DNA from: Poecilobothrus nobilitatus
Taxonomy: Eukaryota > Arthropoda > Insecta > Diptera > Dolichopodidae
Direction of reading: 5' to 3'
Length of the DNA stretch: 64,000 bases
Assembly (NCBI GenBank): GCA_947095535.1
Contig: OX352773.1
Coordinates: 260,857,590 to 260,921,589 of the forward strand
The translations under genes and the position numbers were made by a program. The notes beneath the pieces are model-generated. The model saw only the letters and a list, made by a program, of their open reading frames with translations, did not search any database and was not told the DNA's origin. Positions 36,100 through 49,375 of this stretch are shown one piece after another; position 1 is the first letter of the stretch, and each line of letters opens with the position of its first letter.

Positions 36100-36762
36100 A
36101 ATGGGGAAAAGAGAAGTAGAGCAGACTGTGTTAACTCTGGATACCCGTTACGAACATAATAAGATATACTGTTTCTAACCCTATTCCGTAAATCAAACTG
36201 TACATTTGTATCTAAGGCCCCAATCTAATGTTCGGTTTAAAAATGGAGGTGATTTTGGTTGGTTAAAGTACAAACATCACTCAGAAGGATGAAGTGCATT
36301 TCTTCTGTGTGAATTTTGAAGTTTTCCACCGACCCTTGTAAAAAAATTAAAAAGGTTTCATATGGTATAACTGAAACTACCTGAAACTGTTGCACCAGAA
36401 CAGCCAAATTTTACAAAAGTTATTGCCATAAAACTTGATCATTTTTTGTAATATTTTGGATGCCTAGCTTCATTAAGTTCCAAGATGTGCAAGGTACCTG
36501 AACTTGAGAAAACATATTTTACAAAAGTTGTTGGCATGCAACTTGCCATCTATTCAGAAAATTTCGGATACATAGCTTTAATAGATACTGAGTTATTTCC
36601 ATATAAAGTAAGTTGTATGGCAGCTACTGGAACCCGTCCGACTTTATGTATTTAGTATTTAACTTCACATATGAACACCGTAGTTAGCTGGGCTCCTTTA
36701 ATATGTCACAAGTGTAATGGCTAATTTATTATACCCTATAACATACGTTCATACAGGTATAA
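36100..36762 (+). repeat. Family B repeat
   Basis: Starts AGAGAAGTAGAGCAGACTGT then GTTAACTCTGGATACCCGTT and ACGAACATAAT. Middle words are AAAGTTATTGCCATAAAACT and GTATGGCAGCTACTGGAACC. Ends ATGTCACAAGTGTAATGG, AATTTATTATACCC, ATACGTTCATACAGG. Confidence 0.72.
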
Positions 36763-36967
36763 AAATATATTGTATATAAACAGTTTTTATACAGTAACTT
36801 CCCGATTGTTTCAACTAATGTATGCAAACTAATTTAAATAATTAGAAAATGGCATAACAAATATGTTAGATAGATATATAAGAGATCTATTAATACAGTT
36901 TTTAATATTTTGATAAATAAAAATATATTAAATAAGATGTAACTATGTAACATTTCTGTAAATTTTA

Positions 36968-37350
36968 AGCACATTTTCATGTTTGCTGATTACTTTCACT
37001 CTGTTCGTTCATCAGTCGGGCTGTTTCTTTAGGATTCTTCTATAAACCGTTTAACATAAATAAAATGTAATTTTAGTCATAGATATTATATCTCATAACA
37101 AAATAAAATCGAAAATCCTATTTTAAAGATTATGTCTTAATCCAATGCTGATACAATTTTTTGCAATCTAAGCAATATAAAAATTTTACACTTTTTTAAA
37201 TTTGGTATTTAAATTTAGCGTTAAGTGAAACCAATATTTTGCAAAACATTGTATCTCCTAAGCGCTATATGTTAAAAACATGCAGTTGGGGTTGGAATAA
37301 GATTGAGAAGGGGGAGAATAAACATAAGTTTCTTCAAAACAAAATTCAAC
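36968..37350 (-). repeat. Decayed family A copy
   Basis: Plus-strand order AGCACATTTTCATG, TTTCACTCTGTTCGTTCATC, TTCTATAAACCG, AAATTTAGCGTTAAGTGAAA and TTTTGCAAAACATTG follows the reverse-complement order of A3, but with heavy divergence and no intact GTCC tract. Confidence 0.5.
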
Positions 37351-39560
37351 AAACAGAAATTTAAAAAAGCATATTATTACCTTTAAAGTTGACAACTGAA
37401 TTGACAACTTTCAATATTTTTTCTCTGTTAATTGTTAAAAAGTAACTGTAGACTGCTATTTCATAATATCTTCCTAAATTGGTTCTTTATTGCTATATTT
37501 AATTTTTACTAATATTTGAGCTGAAATTTACAACAAACATTAACCTAAAGTGTGAAAAATTGAAATAGATCTTTTTATTTACAAGTCGAAATATAAAATA
37601 TAACAGTTGATTATAGTTTAAAAAAAATCTGAAATCAATGTTTGTATGACCGCGAAGCTACTGTAATCTAATTTAAATCACATTTTTTTGTCAGAATTTT
37701 ATTCATGTTATCTTCAAATTGTCAGAAATCTTCAGAACTATTTTGAAATACCCTACATAATTAAGTCTGTTCTAGACTTACAATAAAGTCATGGTAAAAG
37801 AGCTTGTTATGAGTTGTTAGTTAATTTTTAATATTACCTTTTTCTAATTTTCATTTTGAAAAAGAGATTTTTTAACGTTATACAGAATTCAAAGATTTGC
37901 AGTCAGAATGTATCTTTTGTTTTGAAATTTTAAGAAATATTTGAAGTCGTTTAAAAAGTGCAGGCTTAAAAATCATATTTTGAACCGTACAAGACTAAAG
38001 AGTTATAATCATCCCAAATTGTAGCAAGCTGTTCAATTCTTGTTTAAAATTAATTTCAAACAATTTTTAAATTAACTTCGAAGTCATTAAAATAGGGAAT
38101 AATGTAAAAATAAATATTAAGAAACTTAAAAATTAAAAAAGAATAAAATATCATAGCCGCTTCAAATTTTAGATGTTTCTTGCAGTCGTAAAATCAATGA
38201 CGGAAAACAACATAAATATTTTCCTTCAAACTGTTGTCATTATTATAAAATAAATATGTAGTTATATCTAATAATTTAAATTCATTTCATTTATTCGAAA
38301 CATAATTGAAAGAGGAGATGTGAAATGTGACGGACAACCCTCCTGAATTTGAGTGTAAAACAAATCGTTTTAATTTCATTTTCCCCCTTGCTTTTATGGT
38401 GCTTTTAGAATTTTTCAATATTAATTACATTTTGTTTATATTTCTGTGGGTGGTTTTAGATTATTGTTTACCACATTGTGGTTTTAATAATAATAATATT
38501 ATAAAATTTATTTATTCATTAAACTTTTCTGTAGTTTTGGTTTTGGGTATATTAAAATTTAAAGTAAGATGATTTTCCTGAAGTTCAGTAATTAATTAAA
38601 ATAAAATATCTAAATTTGTTTGTTTGTGTTTTCGAATTTGAAAAATAAAGAAAAAAAATTTAATAAACTATTGAAAAAAAATAGGTGATACCAAAAATAA
38701 TTGGTTTTACTATTTAAAGAATTTGACTTTTTCATTTATTTGAGCTAAAGGAACTTAACGACTTTATTAAATTACATATTTTTTGAAAGATTTTTTGAAG
38801 GTAGTGTTAGAAAAACTAAGATTTTTATTTTTTTATTTTTGTGGAAATTAAAGGAGACTAGATTAATTTAAATAAAGAAAAATTAGTTAGGACTACTGAT
38901 AGCACTATAGAAATGTGCATGCTTTATTGGAAAAATATGGTGACATGTCATATATTGTATGAAAAAGTTTAAAAATTTAATAAGTTACCATACAGGTTTA
39001 ATTTGCCAGATATTTTTACAAAAATTGTTATATTTAAACAAAAATAAGTCGACTAGAACTTAATTATTCATCAAAATGTAAAAGTTTTTTTTTTTTCGCA
39101 ATTCTAATATTTAATTTATACATATACTACCTAAGAAATATGCAATTGTATCTATTATATTTGAAATAGGAAGTGTTTTTGCTTGTATGTTATTTATACA
39201 TTTCTACATGGTGTACCCGCCTATAAACAAATTTTGTATAGGAAAGTTTCTATGAAAGCGATAGATGACGTATACTATTCTTTAGATGCGACAACCTGTT
39301 GCGGCACTAGAACTCTGTAAGTGTTTTTTGTTTTTTCATTGTCTTATCAATACGATTTTATCGATTGAGTTCAAACTTTGTAGAAACATAGTTTGCTACC
39401 AAAGTAATTCTTTGAATTAATAAGGTCGGGATTCTTCAACCTGTTCCGATATAAAAAAAATTCTGAGATTTCAATTTTATTTTTTCAATTAACGTTTTCA
39501 ATTTTACAAGCTATTAAACTTTAAAGAACCGTTTGACAAATGTTTGTAAAATATGTTCGT
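37351..39560. other. AT-rich flank, no gene supported
   Basis: A hydrophobic 81-codon frame at 38327-38572 has no recognised domain. A GC-richer patch at about 39280-39320 (TGCGACAACCTGTTGCGGCA) may be repeat-derived. Confidence 0.45.
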
Positions 39561-39565
39561 TCTGT

Positions 39566-40095
39566 TCCAAAAAAATTTTTGAAAAAATGGACCTATTAGT
39601 TTAACTCTGTCCGCCCGTCCGTCCGACCGTCTGTCTGTCTGTCCGTCTATTTACAAAACTTCTACACCATTAAAGATAGCGAAAAAAAAATTTAACCATG
39701 GGTAGGTCTCATAAAAAAATTAATTTTGTGGAACAACTTTTTCATATAGCCCCATCCATCATGGAGCTACAGCCACTCAAACTTTGAAAAAGCCCTATTT
39801 TTGAATGCGCATATTTCATGTTCCGTTTAACATTTTTTTCAATCTGAAGACGCCATTCGACAGGAATTTTTCTTGCCTTTGTAAATCAATATCAAAATTA
39901 TATATATTTTTTATAATTTACTATTTTAATTTACCATTATGTGAAAACCAAATTTTGCATGATATTTCCTTTTTCATAACTCCGGCACGTTTTGAGATAG
40001 GAACTTGAAATTTTGAGACAAAATAGAACTTTTAGAATTAGTAAAAGTTTCCTTAAAAAATTGTCTGGTATCATCCCCTGTTTAAAACCTATTCA
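39566..40095 (-). mobile_element. Family A repeat (copy A4), truncated
   Basis: GTCC-type tract CGTCCGTCCGACCGTCTG near 39615, then ACAAAACTTCTACACCATTA, GTGGAACAACTTTTTCATAT, GCATGATATTTCC and CATAACTCCGGCACG. It stops after CCCCTGTTTAAAACCTATTC, so the family 5' end is missing. Confidence 0.75.
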
Positions 40096-41045
40096 GTTAC
40101 CCGTAACCTGTTCAGTAACCCGTTACGCAGCGCCGATATTTCTCAAAAAAAAAAAAAATCTAGCAGAATAGCATATAATTTTTCACATTACTTTAATAGA
40201 TTTCGAAACAAGTTTAACCAATTTTTGAAAATTTCATCATTAACCCAATATTTCCAATTTGAAGAAAATTTTGTCTTTTCATTTTTTTGTCACCATCGCA
40301 AACTTTATAAAAATCGAGTTTCTTGTCAAAACAATTCGGTTGATTCATTTGGTATTATTAGTTAGGCATGTTCCGTCAGGTCAATCTGTAAAAATAAATT
40401 TCTCACCGAATCTTTTCCAATATTTCCGACGACTTTCTAATTAAATTTTCATATTTTTGTTTTCTTGTCCTCACAATTCGACTGATTAACCTAAAATTTT
40501 CTAGAAATTATTGTTTTTGACTAAATAATTTTTGTGGATAAGTTTATTATAGTCCGTAAAATTTTAATTTTTTAAAAGTTTCTATTTTTTATTTTATAAA
40601 AACAGATTAACTGAAAACATCTACAAATACTATTTATTATGTATTAATAATTTAAACATACTAGTTAGTATCTAATAAACATAAAACAAAATTTTCTTTT
40701 TAAAATTTTCAGGTATTCTCAGCTTTAAAATCCAAATAATTTATTGAGATTTTCATCTACATAATTTTATAAAACTACAGTACTACACGAATATATTTTA
40801 ATATTATATTAATTTTTTATTAGACAATGCAGGGAAAAAATACTATGATTTTCCATAGTATGACTGAACATGAATAAGAACATAAATTGTTTTAGATATG
40901 CATAAAAAATCCTTTTGTTTCATAATTTTAATATTTAAAATAATCAGATTATGTTGGCGTGCAAACAAAGAGATAAAATTTAAAAATTAATTTAATTTTT
41001 ATTAAAATAGATTTTTATTGTTTTTGTTTTAATTACAATTTTATT
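40096..41045. other. AT-rich flank, nothing recognised
   Basis: A short frame at 40259-40444 shows no known domain. Confidence 0.5.
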
Positions 41046-41650
41046 ACAAAACGAAGAAGAGTGTAATAGAGTAGACTCTGTCAATTCTGGGATACTCGTA
41101 TGAACATAATACATGCTGATACTAACAAACTTGATCATCATATACAACATTTCAGATGTTTTATTTAATTAAGTACCGACATATAATATGTAAATTTTGG
41201 AATTGAATAACAGCTATACGAACCAACCACATTTTACAGAAGTAATTACCATACAACATGATTATCTTTTACAAGATTTCAAATGCTTAGCTTAATCATG
41301 TTCCAATATAAACAAGTTACATGAATCGGCTGCTGTAGCACAATCAAATGTTATAGAAATTGTTAGCATCCAACTTGACATCTTTTTACAAAATTTAAGA
41401 TACCATTCTGTTCAATTTTACAAAAGTGAAGTAATAAATATTTCAGCATCCTATAGCACCTTTATTTTTTTTAGTTATCGTGCGAACGGATGGATGGGCG
41501 AACTGATGCATGGCTTAATCAACTTAAGGTGGACGGTACATAGCTTAATCGTCTCAGACTTCGATTCTGATTCGATCCAAACACTTGAGTCTATATCTGC
41601 CTCGACTTCTTTAACATACCACAAAGTAAATGGCAAATATGGATATAAAA
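41046..41650 (+). repeat. Family B repeat
   Basis: Starts AAACGAAGAAGAGTGTAATA then GTCAATTCTGGGATACTCGT and GAACATAATACATGCTG. Continues with CATTTCAGATGTTTTATTTA, GATTCTGATTCGATCC and CACTTGAGTCTATATCTG. The end is damaged (ACCACAAAGTAAATGGCAAA). Confidence 0.7.
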
Positions 41651-42441
41651 ATTTGAATAGATTTGGTACTAATTATAGGATTTAATTACTTATAAAAATA
41701 TATTATTTTAAAACAAATATTTATAAAATTATATAAATTCAGTTATGTTATATAATAAATGGAAACAATTATAGACTTCTGTATAATTACTATCATTTAT
41801 GACTATACGTTTCAATTTTTTGGTTTGAATATTCAAATTTTAACTAACATAACTACTTAATAATAAATTAATTATCTTTAATTTTAAATATTAATCTATA
41901 GATTGTTTTTTTAGTATTTATAATTGAATTTTAGTTATCTATATATAATTGGATAATATATATTTTTATATTATGTTTAAAATATTATAGCCAACAAGCC
42001 AACAACATAATAAATTCTGATTATATGTTATTTATTTAGCCGGAATATTTAATTATACTTACATACACATCTTTTAAATTCATTTTTTTGTTAGTGTAAT
42101 TCGGATATAAGGTTAGAAATCAGTTAATTTTGATGAATTTTGATTACTCAAATGAAATACAGTCAAATGATAGTACAGGACGAAATGATAATACAGGCAA
42201 GTTGCATACATCCAAATGAAATACAAGTTACAATGATAGTACAAATATGATAGTAACAATATTGTATAGGTACTATGAAAGTTAAACACTTTTATTAAAA
42301 TGGGCTTTATTTATTTTTTAAAATAGAATAATTTAATGGAATGTATGATCGTAGACTTTAATTTTTTATCGAAAAGGAGAATAGCTGTGCTGTTAATTTA
42401 TATAACGCCTAAAAATATGCAATTTTTTGGAAACTTTTTAA

Positions 42442-43131
42442 ATAAAAATAAGATTTATCGAGAACGTCGATGACCATGTAAAGCAGATATTAAGTAAAAG
42501 TAACAAAGCTTTTATGGCCGCCAGAAACTTGTTTTACGACAAACGGATAAGTCCCAGAGTTAAAATCATCTCATATCAAGCTCTTATAAGACCAATAATG
42601 GCATATGCCATCCCTATTTGGTTTAACATAAGTGCCAGCACAATGGAACTTATTAGAAAATTTCAGAGAAAATGCATTAGGATCTGCATAAAAAAAACAA
42701 GAAAACCAGAATGAAATTTTTAACATTTTTATTCAAACAAAGTAATATATAAAGATGCAAACATAATAAGATTCGATAACTTTGCTATTAAATTAATACG
42801 TAACCATTTTAATAGTACTCTACAAGTAACGGAAAATAATCTAGTGTCAAATATTTATTACCACAATGATGAGTATATAAGATTCAGCATGAATACAGGA
42901 TTCATTGCACCGGAATTCTTTATATACCTAGATTCAAATAGTTCCATTCAAGATCAAAACCATATCTCCTTATTATTTCATTATAATAGGCGGGCCACAT
43001 GCAAGAAGATTGACTATATTCCGCGAAACGTAGATTATTTGATGTTTAAATTTGATAGACATATACCAGAAAGGGACAAAAACATTAGTAGAAATTATTG
43101 GTGGTTACAAAATACCTACATAGAAGATTAA
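42442..43131 (+). mobile_element. Decayed non-LTR retrotransposon: RT C-terminal region
   Basis: One frame, open from 42442 apart from stops at 42712 and 42721 and ending at 43129-43131. It reads IENVDDHVKQILSKSNKAF, then KIISYQALIRPIMAYAIPIW, then SASTMELIRKFQRKCIRICI. This is the post-catalytic region of Jockey/I-type non-LTR reverse transcriptases (the 'Y..LIRP.L.Y..P.W' and 'L...Q.K.IR' motifs). The distal part contains RFDNFAIKLIRN and HIPERDKNISRNYWWL. The catalytic YxDD region and endonuclease are absent, so this is a 5'-truncated dead copy. The clade is not assigned. Confidence 0.82.
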
Positions 43132-43191
43132 AATTATTTTTAATTATTTATGATAAGTATAGGATAGCATAGGGTAAATTAGATTAGATAT

Positions 43192-43241
43192 ATAGGTTAA
43201 GATAGGTTAAGATATGTTAAGATAGGTTAAGATAGGTTAAG
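43192..43241 (+). repeat. Decamer tandem array at the retrotransposon 3' end
   Basis: GATAGGTTAA repeats with an exact 10-bp period at 43201, 43211 (one substitution), 43221 and 43231, with a partial unit before. It lies 60 bp after the RT stop codon and may be the 3' tail of the element. Confidence 0.85.
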
Positions 43242-45480
43242 TTTTATTTTAAAACCCAATAGAAATAAATTTAGATTTTTAAATGAAATTACCAAAAAAA
43301 TAATAAATATAAGGTTGTAAAATACCATGGAACATTCAAAGATTTAATTGAAATATAAAACCTAAAATTGATAAAATAAGAAATCATGCCATCTTAAAAT
43401 TAATTATAAAACAAAGAAGTAAACTGATATTTTTAAATTTTTTTTTTGTAAGTTATATTTATAAGATCTAAATAAAGAATAAAAAAAAAAAAAGAACCTC
43501 GATGAACCGAATGTTTATGAACATGATGTTCCTTGGACAATTCCAATACCGCAATCGAAAAAGAGTACATTTTCGTAAGACATTCCTCTTACGGTTAATT
43601 AATATATAATGCAAATATAATATTTTAATACATAATAATATAAATAAAATAAATAATATTACAATAAAGGTGGAGTAAATTTACTAAAAATTACTTAGCC
43701 CATAATGTCTTAACAAACAAATGTTTAAGAAAGAACGAGTATTATAAAGAAGTTATAAGTTTCAAATATATCTAAAAGTAAATTTTCCTAGATTTGCTTT
43801 GTTATTTTTATGACTGACAAATAGTAACACTTTTAAAATAAAAATTTTTAAAAATTGTGAATTAAAAGTAGATACACTGACTTTTCTTTGGGTTTTTTTG
43901 TTTTTAAATATTGAGAAAACACGTTTCCAACCAGCTTATTATGTTATAGTTTTAGAATCCGCCTATTATTATATCAACAGTTATAACATGCAGTAGTATG
44001 TAACACCTTGTTGCATGAGGTAATAAATCTAATATTGTATAGAACTATTAGTAATAGCGATTGCCAACTTATGTTTCATCAGAAATTGAAAAATCGACAA
44101 AGCAATCTGGAAATTATTTTTTATTCATTTTTTAAAATCACTAGTGTACTTTTATTATCTAAAAGAAGATGATACCTTATGATTTCATGAATTTATAGAA
44201 ACAAAATATTATTTTAAATGCTAATGTATATTTTTATTTTACTTTATTGTACAACGTTATTGCAGTATAGGTATAGGTACTAAAATTTCTTTCAAGAGTT
44301 TTAAGTAGAATTTATATTATATTTGCTAACGTTTTCCTTCTTCTAGTCTTCTACTCAATTTTGAAATTAATATTACCTACTGCAATAAACTAATTATTTC
44401 TAACTCTCAACTTTAAAATTTAAAATTTTTATTCAATTTTTCTATTAAAGTAATAAATTATTCTAAGATAAACTATTTGAACCTGTAAAAAAAAAAAAAC
44501 GTTTCTTTTTAATTCAGTAAAAATAAAAGAGACACAACAAGTAAAAAAGAAATTTTGTTGTAAAAAACTAAAAAAAAATCAACCCTTATAAAAGTCAATA
44601 ATAAAATGACATCATATAGTAATCATATAGTAATCATATATGACCATAACTGAATAGAACCTTCGGTTTTTTTTTTTTTTTCACTAACTTTAAATTCTAT
44701 AGTTTTATTTTCAGTAGAATTGAACGCTTTATCTTTGCATCACAAAAGATTATGTGACTATAGAATTTTTGATAAATAAACTGTATCCATTTGGTATTTG
44801 GTTTGTATAACATAAAGATTGTAACTAAAAACAAATTATTTTCAAAATATTGCAATAATTATATTTTAAAAAAAATTTTTAATTAAATTTCCATAACAGA
44901 GAGTAAATTTCCCTTTCAAATTCGTGATTCTAATGCCTAAACGTTCAAAATAAATATTGCACAAATATTGCATAAATATTTTTTTTTTGTATAAAATTGC
45001 AATTACTGCAATTATTATCCCTTTTTTTTGCGACGGTTGGTGAAAACGATCACGAAACCTCGCTAATCACGAGATCAAATATTTCAAAAATGTAAATTAT
45101 ATTACAACAAAAAATTAATTTGATTATTACAACTTAGTAATAATTTAATACGATTAAACTGAAAAATCTTCAAATCTAGACTTAATCATTTATTTGTTTC
45201 AGTAACAAAATACTTTTTTATATAAATTATATGTAGCTAGTTTGTTTTTTGTTTAAAAACATAATATTTTCTCTTCTCTAACATTATCGGTTCTTTTTCT
45301 TTGTGTGTTCAAAAAAAAAAAAATTGAAATGGATATTAAAAGCATGATCCCTGGGACCTCAATTTTATATACCAAACAATTGATTTTTCTCTGTGAATGC
45401 CGCATGAAATGTTTTGAAACTAAAAATGTAAAAAAAAGTTTTAATTAAAATGTAATTCATGTACAAAACTAACAAGTTGA
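43242..45480. other. AT-rich flank, nothing recognised
   Basis: No coding evidence. An A run with upstream AATAAAG at about 43470-43493 could be an old poly(A) end. Confidence 0.45.
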
Positions 45481-45483
45481 CAG

Positions 45484-45550
45484 GTGGATTATATGGTGGT
45501 TAGGATGTTGATTCTCATTTAGACACCACCGAATTAATTCCAGTAGAAGT
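45484..45550 (+). repeat. Possible degenerate tRNA-like sequence
   Basis: TATATGGTGGTTAGGATGTT followed by CACCGAATTAATTCCAG has the order of the A- and B-box regions of the copy at 12603, with strong decay. Confidence 0.28.
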
Positions 45551-46379
45551 CTACGATTTATTTAGTTGATTTTCGATTTGATGAAGCTAGAATTTTTCAT
45601 ATTTAATTCAAATTAATGACAAACAAGAAGTTAATACTTATTTTATAAACAATAGAAAATAGAAACATATTATAATACACAAATAATTTTAGTTCAACCT
45701 TATAACTCATAAATCACAATGTAAAATTATTAAAAATTATAAAATTACAAAATATGTGTGATCAATTTAAAATTCTTAAAATTACTTATAACATATAACA
45801 TTAGAATTTATTCCCTATACATTGCATATCTATTTTATATCATACCTTCCATTTTGGTTTTCTTCTAACCTTTCAACATACACCTGATGCAGATAACCGT
45901 TAATAGCAAGCAACAAAAAAAAATTGATCTAATTTTTCTAACTATACTTATTCAAATATCTTATACAATTTGTTCCATCCTTTTTCCTATAGTTAGTTTA
46001 ATAAGTTTATAAATGGCTTTAAAACAATTGAATTGTATTAAATTCAGCAGAATTCAACTTAATCGTTTAAAACTGGCTCTTTAATTTATTGAGAAGACGA
46101 ATAATGCTTCCTACGGTTTCAGTATTTCATTTTATTAAAATTTATTAGAATCATCTTTATAAAAGGATTAAGTCAATATTATGAAAGCAAAAGCTAAAAC
46201 AATACTATAAGTAAAGATAATATATACTAATAATATGTCCATTCTCATACAAATTTTTGTATAAAAAGTTTTTAAAAAAAAGGTTCCAATCCGGCTCTGA
46301 TTATTTTATGTTTTCCTTTTTTCTTTTTTACTTCGAAATATTTTAACAAAACGAAAATAAACGATGAATTCGAAGAGTT
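45551..46379. other. AT-rich flank, nothing recognised
   Basis: No gene or repeat family identified. Confidence 0.5.
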
Positions 46380-47297
46380 TTTATACCCTATTAAGTATAT
46401 ATACCCTATTATAACATTAAGTATGGTGTTTGTAACCATCAAAAGAAAGCGAGTTAGGTATAAACATGTATATATATTATGAATCAGGATCACCTCCTGA
46501 GTCGATTTAGCGATGTCCGTCCGTCCGTCCGTCCGTACGCACGATAACTCAAAAAATAATGGTGCTATCTTTATGAAATTTATTCTGTAGGTTAACAATG
46601 CCTAAGGTTAGGCGGGGATTGTAAATGGGCGAAATCGGACCATGCGTTCGAGTACCTCCCATACAACTCCCAAAACCGAATACGCATATCTTCGAAATTA
46701 ATGAAGACAGAAACTTAAAATTTTGTACGAGGGTGTGTTTTTCTGAATCCCTTATTTGTCGCAAATTTGAGATGAATTGGAGGAGCTGTTCGGGTACCTC
46801 CTATACAACTCCTAAAACCGAACAAGCATATCTTCGAAATTAATAAAGATAGGAACTTCAAATTTGATACGAGGGTGCTGTTTCTTAAATCTCTGATTTG
46901 CCTAAAATTTAAAATGAATTGGAGTGGTCTTTAGGGTACCTCCCATACAACTCCCAAAACCGAACAAGCATATCTTCGAAATTAATAAATATAAAAACTT
47001 GAAATTTGATATAAGAGTATTCTACCCTGTTCTGATGATGTCTCTAAAATTTGAGATGAATTGGAGTGGTGGTCCGGGTGCCTTCACACACTTCCCAAGA
47101 CCTAACAAGCATATCTTCGAATTTAATAAAGATAGAAACCTGAAATTTTGTACAGAGGTTGTAAAAGCATTTATTTTTTTAGCTTATATTAAATACCTAA
47201 CTAAAATAACTTACGGATTTTTAATTTAATTTGAATTTTTTAGGCGTAGGGTATAAATAAGTCGGTTGCATCGACTTACTGTTAGATTTACTTGTTT
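46380..47297 (+). mobile_element. Helentron/DINE-1-like non-autonomous element H2
   Basis: Same layout as H1. 5' TTATACCCTA; GAATCAGGATCACCTCCTGA and GTCGATTTAGCGATG; (GTCC)n at 46515-46535; central units starting at 46693, 46835, 46977 and 47118 (142, 142 and 141 bp); GTAGGGTATAA and an identical 7-bp hairpin at 47258-47278, then ACTGTTAGATTTACTTG. It has four units where H1 has seven, so the array changes length between copies. Confidence 0.85.
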
Positions 47298-48654
47298 TGA
47301 TTTAATATAGGTACATATGTATTCCTACAAAAATATAGTATACACAATCTCTTTTACTTTAACTGAAGACTTTTTTACTTTAATTGAAGACATTTTTTTT
47401 TCAATGAAGAGTATTGAATATTATTGTTTAAGTATCGATATACCTATTTGTAAAATCTCTAGAACAATTAAAAAGTCCTTATGACAAAGTAAACAAAGTT
47501 TCTTTATATTAAGTTGTTATACATAAATTGTTAATTTGTATTTCGGAAATAATGAAATTTGAAAAATATTTATTTTAATTTGCAGAATAAGTCTGAATAT
47601 TAATTTGTCATTGTAAAATTTATTATATATTTAACGGTTCTTTAGAAAATGATTCCAACTATTTTAATGTTAAAGATGCCGATCATATAAAAATAATATT
47701 TTTTATCAATTAAAAAAAATAAATATGTAGAGTATGTTTATTACGAGTAGATCGCGTAATTTTTTTTTTTTTTAAACAAAAAACGCAATCATAGTTGAAT
47801 TTACCCCTAGATGAAATTGTCCGTGTCCTTGAATAAGTAATACATGCGTTACGTACATATAAGTTATATTTTATTTATCTTAAAAATTCTTATTACATTT
47901 TAAGTCCATTCATTTTAAACATAAAAGGATTTCATTTACAGTAATTTGCACGTTTTTTCAATAACAGTTTTTTATGATATAGCAAAAAAAAAAATTTATT
48001 TTTTTATACATTAATACGAGTATATTATATTTTTATTACTTTTTATTATATTTTGCCTTTACACATTATACGCTATAATATTATGATTGTACACGGTATA
48101 GTAATGCATTTTTTATTTAGTTTTGATAAAGTCTGATGTATGAAAGTTGGTTGCGTAAATCAAGACCTTTAAAAGTATATAAATTTGACCTACAAAACTG
48201 ATGTAAATATGCTGATTTCAATGAATTTTTTTTTATTTAAAAAAAAAAATGTATATGTATTTTTGTAGTTGCATATAGCTAGGAGTAAATAATTTGTATA
48301 AAATATTTATATATACATACTTATTATAATATACAGACTACATAAAATATATTATTTATGTACAATCCATATGTTGTATAACCACCTATTATAATAACTA
48401 GTTTTTTTTTTTAAATAATTAACAGCCACACATAAAAATTTCTTTTAGGTACCTTTAGTACCTACTGTGCAATGTTTTTACAACTATTTTTGATGGGATG
48501 CAAAATATTTTTTTTTTTGAGGTTCAGATTCCTTTGTTAATTATTTCCTGTAATAATAAAATATTTATATACAATATATATTATATAATATACATTCCAT
48601 GCATATAAGTTTTTCAGTATATTATCAAAAAAAAAAAATCATGTTTTAAACAAA
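47298..48654. other. AT-rich flank, nothing recognised
   Basis: TA-rich stretches near 48300-48360 and T runs; no gene evidence. Confidence 0.5.
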
Positions 48655-49375
48655 ACGAGGAAGAGTACAGTTGCCCTTGTCAACTCTTAAATACCCGTAC
48701 CAACACTTTATTGTGTTCAATTGAAATACAATATAGTATCACTCTGTTTATACATAATATTATTTTTTTAATTTTTCATTATTTTAATACAATTTGGGTG
48801 AGTTTTATAATTTCTGGAACTATGGTTTATTATATATTCCAACTCAAATATTCTAACCTACCACCTAACCATTATCAATCCAAAACTTTTTCACATAGAG
48901 GTACTACAGTATCATTCAATACTAAGTGGCAAAATATGTACATATACTTATATTTTACATACACACATGCATATTTTAATTATCGATAGATATTACAAAA
49001 ATCGATCGATAGATAGCACAAAAAAAAAACATAGCACAAAAAAAAAAAAATAAAACAAACAAATAGTAATAAAACTCGTATAAATCTTTTATACGGAATA
49101 AATAAATTTTTTATACGGAAATGTTGTAGGAAAATTAAAATTTTTGTATGAATAATTCAGACTTGAAAAAGTTATTGTTCGAAAGCTACCCATAGGGATT
49201 TATCCTACTGACAGACGTACGGGTAGATAAGGGACAGAACTTAATCGACTAATTTTGCGATTCTGAGACGATCCATACACTTGAGTCTATATCATTCTAG
49301 AATGCTTATTTCAAGATGTTACAAACGAAGGAGAAATTTTAATATACCCGACACTATCATACTACTATATAAAAC
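48655..49375 (+). repeat. Family B repeat with altered middle
   Basis: Starts ACGAGGAAGAGTACAGTTGC, then GTCAACTCTTAAATACCCGT, and ends with GGACAGAACTTAATCGACTA, CGATCCATACACTTGAGTCT, GTTACAAACGAAGG and AATATACCCG. The middle is replaced by unrelated AT-rich sequence. Confidence 0.6.

Noticed and set aside
38327..38572. 81-codon hydrophobic frame beginning with TDNPPEFECK
   Set aside because: No domain, splice context or repeat relationship visible; probability of chance frame in AT-rich DNA is high.
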